The notes below the pieces were generated by a model that ran no database searches, was not told the DNA's origin, and worked only from the letters and a program-made list of their open reading frames with translations. Shown here piece by piece: positions 1-5,948 of a DNA stretch of 6,338 nucleotides. Numbering within the stretch: the first letter of the stretch is position 1; every line of letters begins with the position of its first letter. The DNA comes from an uncultured beta proteobacterium (lineage in GTDB: Bacteria; Pseudomonadota; Gammaproteobacteria; Burkholderiales; Burkholderiaceae), in assembly GCA_903843315.1 (NCBI GenBank), contig CAIMPQ010000030.1:1-6338 (forward strand). Reading direction: 5' to 3'. The position numbers were made by a program, and so were the translations under genes.

Positions 1-633
1 CGCTTTCGTGCAGCCATGATTGCTGGTCTCACAGAGGTTCCTGTTTTGGTTTCTGGGGCGGATGATCAAGCCGCTGCTGCAATGGCTTTGGTGGAGAATA
101 TGCAGCGTGAGGATTTAAATCCTCTCGAAGAATCACAAGGTCTTGCAAGGTTGATTGAAGAGTTTGGCTTTACTCATGAGCAGGCAGCAAAAGCCGTTGG
201 AAAGTCTCGCAGCGCCATTACTAATTTATTGCGCTTAGCTCAGCTCGCAAAGCCGGTTCAAGCAATGCTCCTTGCTGGGGATATTGATATGGGCCATGCC
301 CGCGCCCTATTGCCATTACCAGGTGCCAGCCAGGTAGCTCTTGCCCAAAGAATTGCTGCTCAAGGGCTATCTGTTCGAGAGGCAGAGAGAATGTCATCTG
401 CCTTGGCAATTGCTGGCGGCCAGATTGGGGATAAAAGGTCCAAAATTAAGGCAGGTGCTGGTGCGCCAAGTCGGGATCCAGATATGCGCCGTTTAACCCA
501 AGAAATTGCCGATTTGATTGGTTTAAGTGCCGAATTTAAGCTCAAAGGCAACGGTGGTGAACTGAGAATCCGTTTTAGTCAGTTTGATGAATTGGATTCC
601 TTATTAAATAAGTTGGGTATTGGTTTTGAATAA
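1..633 (+). CDS. parB: Chromosome-partitioning protein ParB, 5' truncated by window edge
   Basis: ParB is a CTP-dependent DNA clamp that loads at parS sites near the chromosome origin and works with the ATPase ParA in segregation. The frame is open from base 1, and the first residues (RFRAA) match the end of the GERRxRA nucleotide-binding box, so the gene begins upstream; the ATG at 16 is internal. In the 210-residue fragment, residues 30-46 carry the second conserved box (ENMQREDLNPLEE), residues 58-79 form the helix-turn-helix that recognises parS (QAAKAVGKSRSAITNLLRL), and GHARALL lies at 98-104. A low-complexity linker near 130-155 leads to the C-terminal dimerisation domain, about 157-210. 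It ends in TAA at 631. In Burkholderiales parA normally lies just upstream, outside this window. No frameshift is seen. The identification is firm; only the N-terminal part is missing. Confidence 0.97.
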   Translation, partial: RFRAAMIAGLTEVPVLVSGADDQAAAAMALVENMQREDLNPLEESQGLARLIEEFGFTHEQAAKAVGKSRSAITNLLRLAQLAKPVQAMLLAGDIDMGHARALLPLPGASQVALAQRIAAQGLSVREAERMSSALAIAGGQIGDKRSKIKAGAGAPSRDPDMRRLTQEIADLIGLSAEFKLKGNGGELRIRFSQFDELDSLLNKLGIGFE

Positions 634-1114
634 AGAGCACCCCATCAAAGCGGTTGACTGGGGCGATCAAGATGACGACTCATTTAAGGCGCTCAGCAAG
701 GCTGAGATGGATACGTTACGGCAGACAAAGCCAAAAAGCTTTAGCTCAATCAATGGCTGGCGAATTATTGCTAGTCAGGTGGTGCTTACCCTGATCATTG
801 CTGGTTTTTGTTACTTTTTTTCTGAATCGTCGGAAAGAGTCGTTTATACTTACTCGGCTTTAGTGGGTGGTTTGATTGGGTTTTTGCCCTCTGCGTTGTT
901 TTTGGTGCGCTTAGAGGCCGCGAAAAAGAATGTCAAATCAAGCCCTGGCGGATATCTAGCGGCAGTGGTTTCTGGTGAATTTTTAAAAATCCTAGCAACT
1001 ATCCTCTTATTTATTGGCTTTGCCCTAAAGCAACCTGATTTGAAATGGATTCCATTGCTTGTCACTTATTTAGCTACGCTCAAGTGTTATTTGCTGGTGT
1101 GGTTTTGGAAGTAA
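620..1114 (+). CDS. atpI: ATP synthase subunit I (AtpI), c-ring assembly-associated membrane protein
   Basis: This is a 164-residue inner-membrane protein of the ATP synthase I family, the usual first gene of the atp operon. Family members are thought to help c-ring assembly or stability and are not part of the finished enzyme. Four hydrophobic segments are visible at about 47-68, 75-97, 113-136 and 142-163, after an acidic, polar N-terminal tail (WGDQDDDSFKALSKAE). The start is uncertain. TTG at 620 overlaps the end of parB by 14 bases and has no clear Shine-Dalgarno sequence; TTG at 626 is also possible. ATG at 707 has AAGG five bases upstream, but it would remove the acidic tail, which resembles that of other betaproteobacterial AtpI proteins. 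I therefore prefer 620, probably translated by coupling to parB. The function is inferred from family and position, because AtpI sequences are weakly conserved. Confidence 0.88.
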   Translation: MVLNKEHPIKAVDWGDQDDDSFKALSKAEMDTLRQTKPKSFSSINGWRIIASQVVLTLIIAGFCYFFSESSERVVYTYSALVGGLIGFLPSALFLVRLEAAKKNVKSSPGGYLAAVVSGEFLKILATILLFIGFALKQPDLKWIPLLVTYLATLKCYLLVWFWK

Positions 1115-1148
1115 CAGGCGGTAAATATAGATAAGGACAAGTTTAGAG

Positions 1149-2039
1149 ATGTCTAGCGAAGTCAACGCAGCAGCAGAAGCAGCCCATCATGTGGCTAGCG
1201 AACCGCTTACACCGACTGCTTATATTGCTGAGCATTTACAAAACCTCAATAACATTGGTGGGCCACAAACCTCGGTTATTGATTTCAGCATCATTAATTT
1301 AGACACCATCTTTTGGACCTCTTTAATGGGGTTGATCACGGTTTTTCTGTTGGTTATTGCCGCACGTAGAGCATCCCCTGGAGTTCCTGGCCGCTTTCAA
1401 TGCTTAATTGAGATGCTGGTAGAGATGGTTGATAACCAAACGAAAAGCATTGTTCATGGCGATCGAAGCTTTATTGCCCCGCTGGCCCTATTCGTTTTTT
1501 GCTGGATTATTCTTTTAAATACCTTGGACTTGGTACCGGTAGATTGGATCTTTGGCGTAAACCAATTTATTGGTAGTTTCGGAGTTCATGTTCCGCATCA
1601 CAAGATAGTTCCCACTACCGATTTGAACGCCACTTTCGGCTTATCATTTTCAGTTCTCCTATTAGTGTTCTTCTATAGCTTCAAAGTGAAGGGTCTTGGG
1701 GGCTTTATGCATGAGCTGGTTTCGGCACCCTTTGGCGCAAAGTGGTACTTGGCGCCTTTCAATCTGATTTTGAACATCATCGAATACATTGCTAAAGGCG
1801 TTTCTTTGGGAATGCGACTTTTCGGCAATATGTACGCAGGCGAACTGCTCTTTTTGCTCATCGCCCTTTTGGGAAGTATGTGGACCTTTAACTTAGATTT
1901 GTACATGCTTGGCTTCGTCGGCAACGTCATTGCTGGCTCCGCTTGGGCAATCTTCCACATCTTAGTTATTTTGTTACAAGCATTTATTTTCATGATGTTG
2001 ACCTTGGTTTACATTGGGCAAGCCCACAGTCACCATTAA
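1149..2039 (+). CDS. atpB: F1Fo ATP synthase subunit a
   Basis: Subunit a is the membrane stator that provides the two proton half-channels facing the c ring. The 296-residue protein is longer than the E. coli one (271), mainly through a polar N-terminal extension. The key block lies at 217-240: VSLGMRLFGNMYAGEL contains Arg223, equivalent to the essential E. coli Arg210, and Glu232, equivalent to Glu219. His270 and Gln277 in WAIFHILVILLQAF match His245 and Gln252. Hydrophobic segments lie at about 54-72, 107-129, 163-180, 202-220, 227-247 and 256-288. The loop at about 135-160 is periplasmic or peripheral and variable in the family. AAGGA at 1133-1137 lies 11 bases before the ATG, a rather long spacing. 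The gap to atpI is 34 bases. All proton-path residues I could check are intact. Confidence 0.98.
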   Translation: MSSEVNAAAEAAHHVASEPLTPTAYIAEHLQNLNNIGGPQTSVIDFSIINLDTIFWTSLMGLITVFLLVIAARRASPGVPGRFQCLIEMLVEMVDNQTKSIVHGDRSFIAPLALFVFCWIILLNTLDLVPVDWIFGVNQFIGSFGVHVPHHKIVPTTDLNATFGLSFSVLLLVFFYSFKVKGLGGFMHELVSAPFGAKWYLAPFNLILNIIEYIAKGVSLGMRLFGNMYAGELLFLLIALLGSMWTFNLDLYMLGFVGNVIAGSAWAIFHILVILLQAFIFMMLTLVYIGQAHSHH

Positions 2040-2040
2040 C

Positions 2041-2052
2041 TTTTTTATTTTT
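2041..2052 (+). promoter_or_regulatory. U-rich leader upstream of atpE, possible translation enhancer
   Basis: Directly after the atpB stop, eleven of twelve bases are T (six T, one A, five T), about 20 bases upstream of the atpE Shine-Dalgarno sequence. In E. coli, the sequence just upstream of the atpE ribosome site is a known translation enhancer, and U-rich tracts can bind ribosomal protein S1. The same role here is inferred from position and composition only. No adjacent stem makes it an intrinsic terminator. Confidence 0.4.
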
Positions 2053-2071
2053 AACCTCACCTTCAATACTT

Positions 2072-2076
2072 AGGAG
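2072..2076 (+). promoter_or_regulatory. Strong ribosome binding site of atpE
   Basis: AGGAG lies five bases before the ATG at 2082. The same AGGAGTAA core recurs before atpA (AGGAG at 3455-3459, six bases before its ATG). These two are the best Shine-Dalgarno matches in the window; the sites before atpB, atpH and atpG are weaker or spaced further away. A strong site fits the need for many c subunits per enzyme. Confidence 0.75.
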
Positions 2077-2081
2077 TAAAC

Positions 2082-2348
2082 ATGCAAGCATTCTTAGCCA
2101 ACATTCAAGGACTAACCGCTATCGGTATTGGCCTCATCATCGGCCTCGGCGCATTGGGAGCCTGTTTGGGCATTGGCCTAATGGGTGGTAAGTTCATTGA
2201 GGGCGCTGCCCGTCAACCAGAGTTGATCAACGAACTACAAACCAAAATGTTCCTTTTGGCTGGTTTGATCGACGCTGCATTCTTGATCGGCGTTGGCGTG
2301 GCAATGTTGTTTGCTTTCGCAAACCCACTGCTCGCAGTTATTAAGTAA
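2082..2348 (+). CDS. atpE: F1Fo ATP synthase subunit c (proteolipid)
   Basis: Subunit c forms the rotating ring in the membrane, with each copy carrying one proton per step. The 88-residue protein is a two-helix hairpin. The first helix, about 9-37, is glycine rich (GLGALGACLGIGLMGG), the cytoplasmic loop has the F1-contacting Arg44-Gln45-Pro46, and the second helix, about 55-80, has the essential carboxylate Asp64 in GLIDAAFLIG, aligned with E. coli Asp61. Residues 65 and 66 are alanine, and Ile31 sits where sodium-type rings have glutamine, so the visible pattern points to proton and not sodium coupling. The ring's copy number cannot be read from the sequence. The gene is 42 bases after atpB and 63 bases before atpF, with candidate control elements on both sides. 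Confidence 0.98.
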   Translation: MQAFLANIQGLTAIGIGLIIGLGALGACLGIGLMGGKFIEGAARQPELINELQTKMFLLAGLIDAAFLIGVGVAMLFAFANPLLAVIK

Positions 2349-2359
2349 TTGTTTTGGCG

Positions 2360-2381
2360 TGGATGACCATCGGGTCATCCA
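2360..2381 (+). promoter_or_regulatory. Inverted repeat (RNA hairpin) between atpE and atpF
   Basis: GGATGACC at 2361-2368 and GGTCATCC at 2373-2380 are exact reverse complements around a four-base loop (ATCG). A T-A pair at 2360/2381 extends the stem to nine pairs. It begins 11 bases after the atpE stop. No T run follows (AATTGTTCTC), so a classical intrinsic terminator is unlikely. A stem that protects the 3' end of a processed atpE transcript, or slows read-through into atpF, is a reasonable inference given the greater need for c than b subunits. Confidence 0.6.
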
Positions 2382-2396
2382 ATTGTTCTCAACAAT
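2382..2396 (+). promoter_or_regulatory. Second small inverted repeat before atpF
   Basis: ATTGTT at 2382-2387 and AACAAT at 2391-2396 are exact reverse complements around CTC. The stem is short and A/U rich, so it is weak alone. An identical ATTGTT at 2348-2353, overlapping the atpE stop codon, could pair with the same AACAAT and enclose the larger hairpin. The right arm ends four bases before the atpF ribosome binding site. Whether it folds in the cell is unknown. Confidence 0.35.
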
Positions 2397-2400
2397 ACTG

Positions 2401-2406
2401 AAAGGA
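2401..2406 (+). promoter_or_regulatory. Ribosome binding site that fixes the GTG start of atpF
   Basis: AAAGGA lies five bases before GTG at 2412. No in-frame ATG gives the full membrane anchor: the next methionine is residue 11, in the middle of the transmembrane helix. The GTG start also yields the conserved MNLNAT N-terminus of subunit b, so this start is well supported. Confidence 0.8.
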
Positions 2407-2411
2407 ATATC

Positions 2412-2882
2412 GTGAATCTGAACGCGACCCTATTCGCGCAAATGATCGTTTTCTTCGTCTTATGGTGGGTTGTGGCACGCTTCGTGTGGCCACCACTAGT
2501 TAAGGCGTTAGATGAGCGTTCAAGCAAAATTGCTGAAGGCTTAGCTTCTGCTGAGCGTGGCAAAGAAGCGCTTGCATTGGCCAGCAATGAAGCAGAGCAA
2601 GAATTAACAAAAGCACGCCAAGAAGGTGTTCAACGAGTTGCTGAAGCAGAAAAACGTGCGCAAATGTCAGCCGAAGAAATTCGGACCAACGCACAAGCTG
2701 AAGCCGCTCGAATCATTTCGCAAGCGAAGCAAGATGCAGACCAGCAAGTTACTCGTGCCCGCGAAGTTTTGCGTGCCGAAGTGGCTGTGCTCGCTGTTAA
2801 AGGTGCTGAGCAAATTTTGCGTCGTGAAGTTGATGCAAAGGCGCATGGCCAGTTACTTGACCAACTAAAGGCAGAACTTTGA
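2412..2882 (+). CDS. atpF: F1Fo ATP synthase subunit b
   Basis: Subunit b forms the peripheral stalk as a dimer, holding alpha/beta/delta static against the membrane subunit a. The protein has 156 residues, the same as E. coli b. An N-terminal transmembrane helix at about 5-27 is followed by the VWPP hinge (25-28) and the conserved Arg36 in ALDERSSKIAEGLASAER. Residues from about 35 to 140 are a charged, alanine-rich heptad-type region expected to form the right-handed coiled coil. The C-terminal part (EVAVLAVKGAEQILRREVD) is the delta-binding end, closing with LKAEL. The start is GTG, supported by a good ribosome binding site. The stop at 2880-2882 is one base before the atpH ATG, so translation of the two is probably coupled. 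Confidence 0.98.
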   Translation: MNLNATLFAQMIVFFVLWWVVARFVWPPLVKALDERSSKIAEGLASAERGKEALALASNEAEQELTKARQEGVQRVAEAEKRAQMSAEEIRTNAQAEAARIISQAKQDADQQVTRAREVLRAEVAVLAVKGAEQILRREVDAKAHGQLLDQLKAEL

Positions 2883-2883
2883 T

Positions 2884-3420
2884 ATGGCTGAATTAGCCAC
2901 TATTGCCCGTCCTTATGCTGAAGCACTTTTTCAAAGTGCCAAGCCTGCTGAACTTGCGGGATATTTGGAGCAACTCAGTGAGTTGGCACAGCTTGCTGCT
3001 TTGCCAGAAGTTGCCACATTAGCAAATAATCCTAAAGTATCCGCTGATGATTTAAGCAAACTACTTTCTGGCATGGTGAAAACCAAGCTGGATCCTAGGG
3101 TGGCCAGCTTTTTGAATCTTGTGAATCAAAACCACCGCTTGTCTGCTGTTCCTGAAATTGCTAACCAATTTGAGGCAATGAAGAATAAAAGCGAAGGTGC
3201 AGCAGAAGTAATGATTACCAGCGCATTCCCTTTAGAGGGTTCTGCGCTAAATGATTTGTTGTCAAGTTTGAAGAAGCGCTTTGGGGGTAAAGAATTGCGC
3301 CCAACTATTCAAGTTGACCCAACCTTGATTGGCGGAGTACGCATTCAAGTTGGCGACGAAGTGATGGATAGTTCAGTTAAGGCACAGTTAGCTCAAATGC
3401 AAGTAAGTCTTGGCGCATAA
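2884..3420 (+). CDS. atpH: F1Fo ATP synthase subunit delta (OSCP homologue)
   Basis: Delta sits on top of the alpha/beta hexamer and ties it to the b dimer. The protein has 178 residues, against 177 in E. coli. The N-terminal helical domain, about 1-105, starts with the typical IARPYAEALF (7-16), and the family signature lies near the C-terminus at about 144-164 (VDPTLIGGVRIQVGDEVMDSS). There is no transmembrane segment, as expected for a soluble stalk protein. AAAGG at 2867-2871, inside the end of atpF, is 12 bases from the ATG, a poor spacing, so initiation probably depends on ribosomes finishing atpF one base upstream. A 45-base gap separates it from atpA. Nothing is broken or unusual. Confidence 0.97.
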   Translation: MAELATIARPYAEALFQSAKPAELAGYLEQLSELAQLAALPEVATLANNPKVSADDLSKLLSGMVKTKLDPRVASFLNLVNQNHRLSAVPEIANQFEAMKNKSEGAAEVMITSAFPLEGSALNDLLSSLKKRFGGKELRPTIQVDPTLIGGVRIQVGDEVMDSSVKAQLAQMQVSLGA

Positions 3421-3465
3421 GTTATCCCTATTAAGAACATACGAAATAAGACCCAGGAGTAAGTA

Positions 3466-5007
3466 ATGCAACTCAATCCTTCCGAGATCAGCGAGCTGAT
3501 CAAAAGCCGAATTAGCGAAATGGGTGTTGACACCCAGTCTCGTAATGAAGGCACTGTAATTTCAGTGACTGACGGTATTTGCCGCGTACATGGCTTATCT
3601 GGTGTTATGCAGGGCGAAATGTTGGAGTTCCCTAACAACACCATCGGTCTCGCTTTGAACCTTGAGCGTGATTCAGTTGGTGCTGTGGTGTTGGGTGAAT
3701 ACACCCACATTAAAGAAGGCGACCCAGTTAAATGTACGGGGCGCATTTTGGAAGTTCCGGTTGGTCCGGAATTGCTCGGTCGCGTTGTTAACGCACTTGG
3801 CCAACCAATTGATGGCAAAGGCCCAATCAACACCAAGTTAACTGACTTTATCGAAAAAGTAGCCCCAGGCGTTATTGCACGTCAATCTGTTAGCCAGCCA
3901 CTCCAAACGGGTTTAAAAGCGATTGATGCAATGGTTCCAATCGGCCGCGGTCAGCGTGAGTTGATTATTGGCGATCGTCAAACTGGTAAGACAGCGGTTG
4001 CGGTTGATGCGATCATTAACCAAAAAGGTAAAGGCGTTTATTGCGTTTACGTTGCGATTGGTCAAAAGGCTTCTACTATTGCTAACGTTGTTCGCAAGCT
4101 CACCGAATTGGGTGCAATGGAGTTCACTGTAGTTGTTGCAGCAAGTGCTTCTGAGTCTGCGGCGATGCAGTACCTTTCTGCTTACGCAGGTTGCACCATG
4201 GGTGAATATTTCCGCGATCGCGGCGAAGACGCTTTGATTGTTTACGATGACTTGACTAAGCAAGCAGTTGCTTATCGTCAAATTTCCTTGTTACTCCGTC
4301 GCCCACCAGGCCGTGAAGCTTATCCTGGCGACGTCTTCTACCTCCACTCACGCCTACTCGAGCGTGCCGCTCGTGTAAATGCTGAGTATGTTGAGAAGTT
4401 TACTAACGGTGCAGTAAAAGGCAAAACGGGCTCTTTAACCGCATTGCCAATTATTGAAACTCAAGCTGGTGACGTTTCAGCGTTCGTTCCAACCAACGTA
4501 ATTTCGATTACCGACGGCCAGATCTTCTTGGAAACAGACTTGTTTAACGCCGGTGTACGTCCTGCGATTAACGCCGGTATTTCAGTTTCCCGCGTTGGTG
4601 GTGCAGCACAAACTAAGGTCATCAAGAAATTGTCTGGCGGTATTCGTACCGACTTAGCGCAGTATCGTGAATTAGCAGCGTTTGCTCAGTTTGCTTCCGA
4701 CCTTGACGAAGCAACCCGCAAGCAGCTCGAGCGTGGCCGTCGCGTTACAGAATTGTGTAAGCAAGCACAGTACAAGCCACTCCAAGTTTGGGAAATGGCC
4801 GCTTCACTCTACGCAGTGAATAACGGCTTTTTCGATGACATTGAAGTGAAGAACGTATTGCCATTCGAAAAAGGATTGCAAGATCATCTGAAGTCTAAAT
4901 ATGCCGATTTGGTTGGCCGTATTGAAGAAACTAAAGATCTGAGCAAAGATGACGAAGTTGCTTTGCGTGCTGCAATTGAGGATTACAAGCGTTCAGCCTC
5001 TTTCTAA
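3466..5007 (+). CDS. atpA: F1Fo ATP synthase subunit alpha
   Basis: Alpha alternates with beta in the F1 hexamer. It binds nucleotide at non-catalytic sites and supplies a residue to the catalytic ones. At 513 residues it has the same length as the E. coli protein, and the numbering matches. The N-terminal beta-barrel domain covers about 25-92. The Walker A motif GDRQTGKT is at 169-176 (Lys175), and the Walker B strand LIVYDD is at 257-262. The family signature PAINAGISVSRVG is at 366-378 and includes the arginine finger Arg376. The C-terminal helical domain, with QYRELAAFAQFASDLD (399-414), follows. AGGAG six bases before the ATG is a strong ribosome site. There is no internal stop or indel relative to the family pattern. 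The gene ends 17 bases before atpG. Confidence 0.99.
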   Translation: MQLNPSEISELIKSRISEMGVDTQSRNEGTVISVTDGICRVHGLSGVMQGEMLEFPNNTIGLALNLERDSVGAVVLGEYTHIKEGDPVKCTGRILEVPVGPELLGRVVNALGQPIDGKGPINTKLTDFIEKVAPGVIARQSVSQPLQTGLKAIDAMVPIGRGQRELIIGDRQTGKTAVAVDAIINQKGKGVYCVYVAIGQKASTIANVVRKLTELGAMEFTVVVAASASESAAMQYLSAYAGCTMGEYFRDRGEDALIVYDDLTKQAVAYRQISLLLRRPPGREAYPGDVFYLHSRLLERAARVNAEYVEKFTNGAVKGKTGSLTALPIIETQAGDVSAFVPTNVISITDGQIFLETDLFNAGVRPAINAGISVSRVGGAAQTKVIKKLSGGIRTDLAQYRELAAFAQFASDLDEATRKQLERGRRVTELCKQAQYKPLQVWEMAASLYAVNNGFFDDIEVKNVLPFEKGLQDHLKSKYADLVGRIEETKDLSKDDEVALRAAIEDYKRSASF

Positions 5008-5024
5008 GAGGACCCGCATAAATC

Positions 5025-5894
5025 ATGGCAAGCACAAAAGAGATACGATCAAAGATCAAGAGCGTGCAAAACACGCGCAAGATCACGAAGGCAATGGAAA
5101 TGGTCGCCGCATCCAAGATGCGTCGTGCCCAGGAGCGCATGCGTAATGCGCGCCCTTATGCTGAAAAAATTCGTGAGATTGTTGCCAACCTTTCTAAAGC
5201 TAATCCTGAGTTCCGCCCTGCATACATGGCGACTCGTGAAGTTAAAAGAGCTGGCACTATTTTGGTTACAACAGACAAAGGCTTGTGCGGTGGCTTAAAC
5301 ACCAACGTCTTGCGTTTGATTACTAACCAAGTACGTGATTTGCAGGAAAAAAATATTGAGATTGTGTATACCGCAATTGGTTCAAAAGGCCTTCAATTTT
5401 TGAATCGCTCAAAAGCAAAACTCATTTCTCAGACAATCCAAATTGGTGATACACCACATTTGGATGTTTTGATTGGCGCAATTACTACCCAATTAGAAGC
5501 ATTTGAGCGTGGCGAGATTGATGCTGTTTATTTGGCATACACCCGCTTTGTAAATGCAATGAAACAAGAGCCTGTTTTGGAGAAGCTTTTGCCTTTGGAG
5601 CCAGCGGACTTGTCTCCAGAAGATAAGGCAGGCCCATCTTGGGATTACATCTACGAACCTGACGCAGAGTCCATTTTGAATGGCCTATTAAAGCGTTATG
5701 TTGAAGCAATGATTTATCAAGCTGTTGCTGAAAATATGGCTTCTGAGCAATCTGCTCGCATGGTCTCAATGAAGGCCGCTTCAGATAATGCAAAGAACGT
5801 GATCGGCGAATTGCAATTGGATTACAACAAAACACGACAAGCTGCTATTACCAAAGAGTTGTCTGAAATTGTTGGTGGAGCGGCTGCGGTTTAA
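5025..5894 (+). CDS. atpG: F1Fo ATP synthase subunit gamma
   Basis: Gamma is the central shaft, turning inside the alpha/beta hexamer and attached to the c ring. The protein has 289 residues. It opens with the long N-terminal helix typical of the family (STKEIRSKIKSVQNTRKITKAMEMVAASK, residues 3-31). TTDKGLCGGLN at 82-92 is the conserved start of the Rossmann-like middle domain. The C-terminal helix ends in the gamma signature ITKELSEIVGGAAA (275-288). A stretch near 190-210 (ADLSPEDKAGPSWDYIYEP) is the variable surface region just before the conserved C-terminal helix. AGAGGA at 5007-5012 overlaps the atpA stop and is 12 bases from the ATG, a longer spacing than usual; no nearer start fits. 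The following gap to atpD is 54 bases. Confidence 0.98.
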   Translation: MASTKEIRSKIKSVQNTRKITKAMEMVAASKMRRAQERMRNARPYAEKIREIVANLSKANPEFRPAYMATREVKRAGTILVTTDKGLCGGLNTNVLRLITNQVRDLQEKNIEIVYTAIGSKGLQFLNRSKAKLISQTIQIGDTPHLDVLIGAITTQLEAFERGEIDAVYLAYTRFVNAMKQEPVLEKLLPLEPADLSPEDKAGPSWDYIYEPDAESILNGLLKRYVEAMIYQAVAENMASEQSARMVSMKAASDNAKNVIGELQLDYNKTRQAAITKELSEIVGGAAAV

Positions 5895-5948
5895 GCGGTC
5901 AGCATTTAGGAATACGAAAGAATTCAGGAATTAAAAGCGGAGAAAGCG

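Noticed and set aside
1115..1148. Possible promoter in the atpI-atpB gap (TAAATATAGAT resembles a -10 box)
   Set aside because: No acceptable -35 hexamer lies at 16-18 bases upstream, and an A/T-rich leader before a ribosome site is common. Not supportable without start-site data.
1673..1993. Antisense open frame of 106 codons inside atpB
   Set aside because: It is fully opposite the most conserved part of subunit a, and its lysine- and proline-rich product has no family resemblance.
2015..2052. Possible terminator: TGGGC-AA-GCCCA repeat followed by a T tract after atpB
   Set aside because: The stem is only four or five pairs with a very tight loop, and the T tract starts 14 bases after it, so it lacks the geometry of an intrinsic terminator. 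Termination before atpE would also make no sense in this operon.
3393..3836. Antisense open frame of 147 codons on the minus strand opposite the atpH end and atpA start
   Set aside because: It lies opposite strongly conserved atpA coding sequence, its product has no recognisable motif and no ribosome binding site stands out. It is a by-product of codon bias in atpA.
4212..4223. Perfect 12-base palindrome CCGCGATCGCGG
   Set aside because: It lies inside atpA and encodes conserved residues around FRDRGE. A single occurrence in coding sequence is best explained by codon choice.
3913..4281. Antisense open frame of 122 codons inside atpA
   Set aside because: The translation is rich in Asn, Ser, Arg and Cys with no domain pattern, as expected from the reverse complement of a conserved nucleotide-binding domain gene.
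5485..5835. Antisense open frame of 116 codons inside atpG
   Set aside because: It lies opposite conserved gamma coding sequence and has no motif or start signal.
5895..5948. AGGAAT repeats and GAATTC in the atpG-atpD gap
   Set aside because: They are short direct repeats and a six-base palindrome in an A-rich leader, with no stem long enough to suggest function.
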